Shown here piece after piece: positions 34,583 through 37,459 of a stretch of DNA of 37,459 bases (position 1 is its first letter; each line of letters opens with the position of its first letter). This DNA comes from an uncultured Bacteroidota bacterium. Lineage in GTDB: Bacteria; Bacteroidota; Bacteroidia; Flavobacteriales; Flavobacteriaceae. A program made the position numbers and the translations under genes. The DNA lies in contig CABZAE010000001.1 in NCBI GenBank assembly GCA_902523635.1, forward strand, positions 227,501 to 264,959, in the 5' to 3' direction. Below the pieces are notes generated by a model, which saw only the letters and a program-made list of their open reading frames with translations, had not been told where the DNA came from and searched no databases.

Positions 34583-37459
34583 TATAATTTATTGAAGTGA
34601 GAGATCATATTAAAAAGTATTTTATCAGCAACTGGGTCACTTCCCAAATTTTCAAAAATTTTTAAAGTTGACAACATCATTTTACCTTTTTTGTGATTTA
34701 TAATTGATAGATCAGAAGCTGTCCAAACATCCCCAGAGCCAATGTAATTTCTTTTCAAGATATTTCCATTAGGTATTCTGTCAAATGCAACAGTCTGTAC
34801 AATATTATTACCTTGAATTTCTCTAAAACTTACTGTTGGACCAATATTTTCATAAATATCGGTAAGTGGTACACCGTGGGGAAGTCCTTTGAAAATTGGG
34901 TGTTTTTTATTTATATGTAATATTCCGTCCCATAAACCTTGTGAAATATTTTTAATTGGATCCATAGGTAATAATTTTTTTCCCTCGGCTTTAAAAGTTA
35001 AATTTTCACCCGTTCGTCTATAAATCCTTGCTGGTGTGTTTAAAAAAATGACATTACCTCCCTGTGAGACGTGATTATTTACTAATCCAATATTATTTTC
35101 AAAACTTGCATCAAAATTCTTTTCAGTTGCAACAATATTCCCATCGCTTGAGGACACCTCAGTAATTTTGTCATTAAATACTAAAACTGGAATTGCTTTT
35201 TTTGTATTTGAGTTAAATTTTGAATACTTAATATTATGTGATTTTAAAAAGTTTCTGACCTTTTTGTCTTCACTTAAAAGGGCTACCTCTAGACTTCTAG
35301 TATTTGAAATTCTATCAAAAACATTAAACTTACGTTTTGATGAAGCTATAATTTTATTATTGTTTTTAATTATTCCAATAATATTATATTCTCCTTCATC
35401 CAATTTTTTTAAAATCGATTTTGTACATAGATTCGTCACACCATTTTTTAAAGTTAAATCCCTAATACTGAATTTTTCAACCACATTATTTTTTTTGTCA
35501 ATAATTGAATATTCTAGATCTGCTTTATTGCTCTCATTTTCATTAACACCAATGAAATCAATTTGTATTTTCTCATTTCTGTAATAATTTCTTTTATTGG
35601 TTCTTATAACCAACAATTTTTCACTATTTGCCTCCTTTGTTTTGTAATAAGCATCATCCTTTGGGTTTCTCCATAGATCTAATAGCCCTGCTCCAATTAT
35701 CCAATCTCCTGCTGTCAAAGCATGAACACAATATCCAATCACTTTTGGGTTAGATCTTATTGCTTCGATCATCCTTTTATTTGCATTTCCGTGTACTTTT
35801 TGTTGAAGCTTGTAAAAATCTTCAGTTCTTTGAAAAATCTTATTTAAACCTGTCTTTTTCAAAGCTTTTTTTATTTCAGAATTATATTTAATGTGGTAAA
35901 TGTATGGGTATGTTATGGGATTTCCTTTTTGCATAAATGACTTTTCATTTTCTTCTAAATTCGGAAGGCTTCCATATCCAATTTCTGAAACATAAGAGGG
36001 TAAGTTGGGTAATACATTTCTTCCAGGCGTCTTGGCAAAAAGCTTTCGGGCATTATTTTCTTCTTTTGTATTACCAATAGTTAAGAATCCATCGAACTTA
36101 ACCCTATTTATGTTAGGACCTGGATAATTGTGAATATCATTAAATTTAATTGGTGTTTTTTCACCAGGTAAAAACAAGTTTGCACCCATAGCCCATCCAC
36201 CTGATTCATCTAATATCATTCTTGTTGGATCGAGTTCTCTTGCTTTTAGAGCCATAGGTTTTAACATATTAGCGAGAACGGGTCTTCTAATTTCATTAAA
36301 TAACTCCCACTGAACAATTGAGACATGGTTTCTATCACGAAGAATACTTTCGGTTATTTCGTTTTCAACTCTTCTTGGTAAGTGAGGGGTTTCAATTGGC
36401 ATATCCATACACTCGATGGCCATACTACCCACTGTTAAAATTCCAAGTGAATCGGCAATTTTCAACCAATGAGGTGGTGGTGGTTTTCTCCAAGGTCTGA
36501 TCATGTTAAACCCTGCTTCTTTAGCTAACTGTATTTCTTTAATTATCATTTCTTTAGAGTCAGGAATAGAAAGCTTTACAGGGTAAAGACCTTCAAAAAA
36601 AGCAGCTTTCAAATATATAGGCTTATCATTTAGATAAAACTTATCGTTTTTGACTGTAAATTCACGGAACCCAAAAGTTTCAAATACTTGGTCGTTAATT
36701 GATTCTTTGTGAACAATTTTTGACTTTAGTTTATAAAGTTTAGGACTTTCTGGAGACCATAAAGAAATGTTTTCAAAATCAATTGTTTCTGTTATCAAAT
36801 TTTTTCCGGGGTCAAGTTTGTAAATGGAATCAAAAACATTAACAAGATCACCCATGTTATCATAAATACTATGAGAAATTAAGACCGACTTATTAGAATC
36901 ATTCCTATTAATCACTTTAATATCAATTTCTGAAAGTGAATTGTACATGTCTGGTTTAATAAAAATATCATCGAAATATATATTTCCAGTGCTTTCTAAA
37001 TATACATTTTGCCAAATTCCGCCAGTATATGAACCCCTCCACTGCGGGGTTTCCATTTGCCCCATCCCATCAATTATTTTATCTTGAATTGTAATTGGTC
37101 CAACGACTCTCAGGATTAAAGTGTTTGTTTCTTCATATTTCAAAACATGTTCTACATTGAACTTAAATGGAGAAAACCCTCCTTCGTGAAAACCAATAGC
37201 ATTATCATTTAGATAGACTTCACAGAAATAATTCACTGCATCAAAATTTAGGAAAATAGTTTTACCATCTGAGGATTTATCAACTTCAAAATCTTTCTTA
37301 TAGTATACCACACCTTCATAATCTTTTTTGAACTCTTCCCATCCACTAGGAACTAAAATTTTTTCTGATTTTAGCTTGTTGAAACCTTGAGTTGTGTGGT
37401 ATTTATTTATTTTGCCCTCATTGTTCTCATCATAGTATATTTCCCATTCACCGTTGAGA
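34582..37459 (-). CDS. Glycoside hydrolase family 2 enzyme (beta-galactosidase/glucuronidase-like), 5' truncated by the window
   Basis: The frame is open to base 37458 and encodes LNGEWEIYYD and VPSGWEEFKKDYEGV ahead of the GTG at 37311, so the gene starts outside the window; about 958 codons are visible. The order is a sugar-binding jelly-roll, an Ig-like domain, then a TIM barrel with MIRPWRK, QWELFNEIRRP (acid/base Glu codon 36292-36294) and YVSEIGYG (nucleophile Glu codon 35983-35985). An Ig-like segment and about 250 residues resembling a GATase-like/Rossmann fold (EVALLSEDKKVRNFL, GGNVIFLNTPA) follow. Substrate is not determinable. Its 3' neighbours, the YwaF-like and methyltransferase genes, overlap it. 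Confidence 0.92.
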   Translation of the reverse strand, partial: LNGEWEIYYDENNEGKINKYHTTQGFNKLKSEKILVPSGWEEFKKDYEGVVYYKKDFEVDKSSDGKTIFLNFDAVNYFCEVYLNDNAIGFHEGGFSPFKFNVEHVLKYEETNTLILRVVGPITIQDKIIDGMGQMETPQWRGSYTGGIWQNVYLESTGNIYFDDIFIKPDMYNSLSEIDIKVINRNDSNKSVLISHSIYDNMGDLVNVFDSIYKLDPGKNLITETIDFENISLWSPESPKLYKLKSKIVHKESINDQVFETFGFREFTVKNDKFYLNDKPIYLKAAFFEGLYPVKLSIPDSKEMIIKEIQLAKEAGFNMIRPWRKPPPPHWLKIADSLGILTVGSMAIECMDMPIETPHLPRRVENEITESILRDRNHVSIVQWELFNEIRRPVLANMLKPMALKARELDPTRMILDESGGWAMGANLFLPGEKTPIKFNDIHNYPGPNINRVKFDGFLTIGNTKEENNARKLFAKTPGRNVLPNLPSYVSEIGYGSLPNLEENEKSFMQKGNPITYPYIYHIKYNSEIKKALKKTGLNKIFQRTEDFYKLQQKVHGNANKRMIEAIRSNPKVIGYCVHALTAGDWIIGAGLLDLWRNPKDDAYYKTKEANSEKLLVIRTNKRNYYRNEKIQIDFIGVNENESNKADLEYSIIDKKNNVVEKFSIRDLTLKNGVTNLCTKSILKKLDEGEYNIIGIIKNNNKIIASSKRKFNVFDRISNTRSLEVALLSEDKKVRNFLKSHNIKYSKFNSNTKKAIPVLVFNDKITEVSSSDGNIVATEKNFDASFENNIGLVNNHVSQGGNVIFLNTPARIYRRTGENLTFKAEGKKLLPMDPIKNISQGLWDGILHINKKHPIFKGLPHGVPLTDIYENIGPTVSFREIQGNNIVQTVAFDRIPNGNILKRNYIGSGDVWTASDLSIINHKKGKMMLSTLKIFENLGSDPVADKILFNMISHFNKL

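Noticed and set aside
35168-35584. 138-codon plus-strand open frame inside the GH2 gene
   Set aside because: Antisense to a well-supported GH2 enzyme; hydrophobic and Ser/Leu-rich as expected from reversed Asn/Lys/Glu codons.
1-37459. Mobile elements, phage, CRISPR, defence islands, RNA genes
   Set aside because: No transposase or integrase motifs, no regularly spaced repeats and no tRNA-like cloverleaf stretch were seen on either strand. Codon use and base composition look even across the window.

Overview
The window is AT-rich (poly-A/T runs throughout), densely packed with genes, and reads as chromosomal core DNA of a marine-type member of the Bacteroidota, most likely Flavobacteriia. The evidence is the set of lineage-typical families and neighbourhoods: rlmD followed by a small lipoprotein and a DUF6048-like outer-membrane-type protein, DUF3810, DUF3822 next to rsmD, gcvT/sugar-nucleotide reductase/yebC, and clpC divergent from gyrA and a TPR gene. 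Several candidate promoters also resemble the Bacteroidota -7 element TAnnTTTG. Shine-Dalgarno sequences are essentially absent. I see no tRNA, rRNA, CRISPR array, insertion sequence, phage gene or obvious transferred island.

Layout. 1-646: 3' end of a THUMP/RlmL-type RNA methyltransferase. 643-3204 (-): rlmD and two small envelope genes. 3278-6520 (+): a large secreted sortilin/BNR-propeller protein. 6510-9675 (-): DHH phosphoesterase, a cyclophilin+FKBP lipoprotein isomerase and a DUF3810 membrane metalloprotein. 9688-14402 (+): a tightly overlapping run of a small membrane protein, mutL, two rhomboid proteases and a membrane-anchored endonuclease/exonuclease/phosphatase protein. 14457-16406 (-): rsmD, DUF3822 and an unknown anchored protein. 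16512-19197 (+): RecD-like helicase, kdsB and an acyltransferase. 19188-21833 (-): yebC, an RmlD-like reductase and gcvT. 21834-22165: the only gap above 300 bp, holding a decayed fragment that looks like the C-terminus of an M1 aminopeptidase. 22166-24697 (-): clpC. 24908-28684 (+): gyrA and a TPR protein. 28681-29427 (-): an NlpC/P60 peptidase. 29479-33260 (+): a 7TM-HD phosphohydrolase, a persulfide dioxygenase-rhodanese protein and a rhodanese lipoprotein. 33250-37459 (-): a methyltransferase, a YwaF-like membrane protein and a glycoside hydrolase family 2 enzyme that runs off the right edge.

Functional themes are housekeeping: rRNA methylation (three enzymes), DNA topology and repair (gyrA, mutL, helicase), proteostasis (clpC, isomerase, rhomboids), envelope (kdsB, NlpC/P60, acyltransferase), one-carbon metabolism (gcvT), sulfide/persulfide handling, and polysaccharide or glycoside use. 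Genes overlap at almost every junction, including five of six convergent pairs, which points to a streamlined genome.

I did not find a convincing new multi-gene system. The best leads are the M1-peptidase remnant with an in-frame TAG, an altered endonuclease motif in MutL, a double-domain isomerase lipoprotein, a CstB-like sulfur module with a lipoprotein partner, and the frequent use of TTG/GTG starts.
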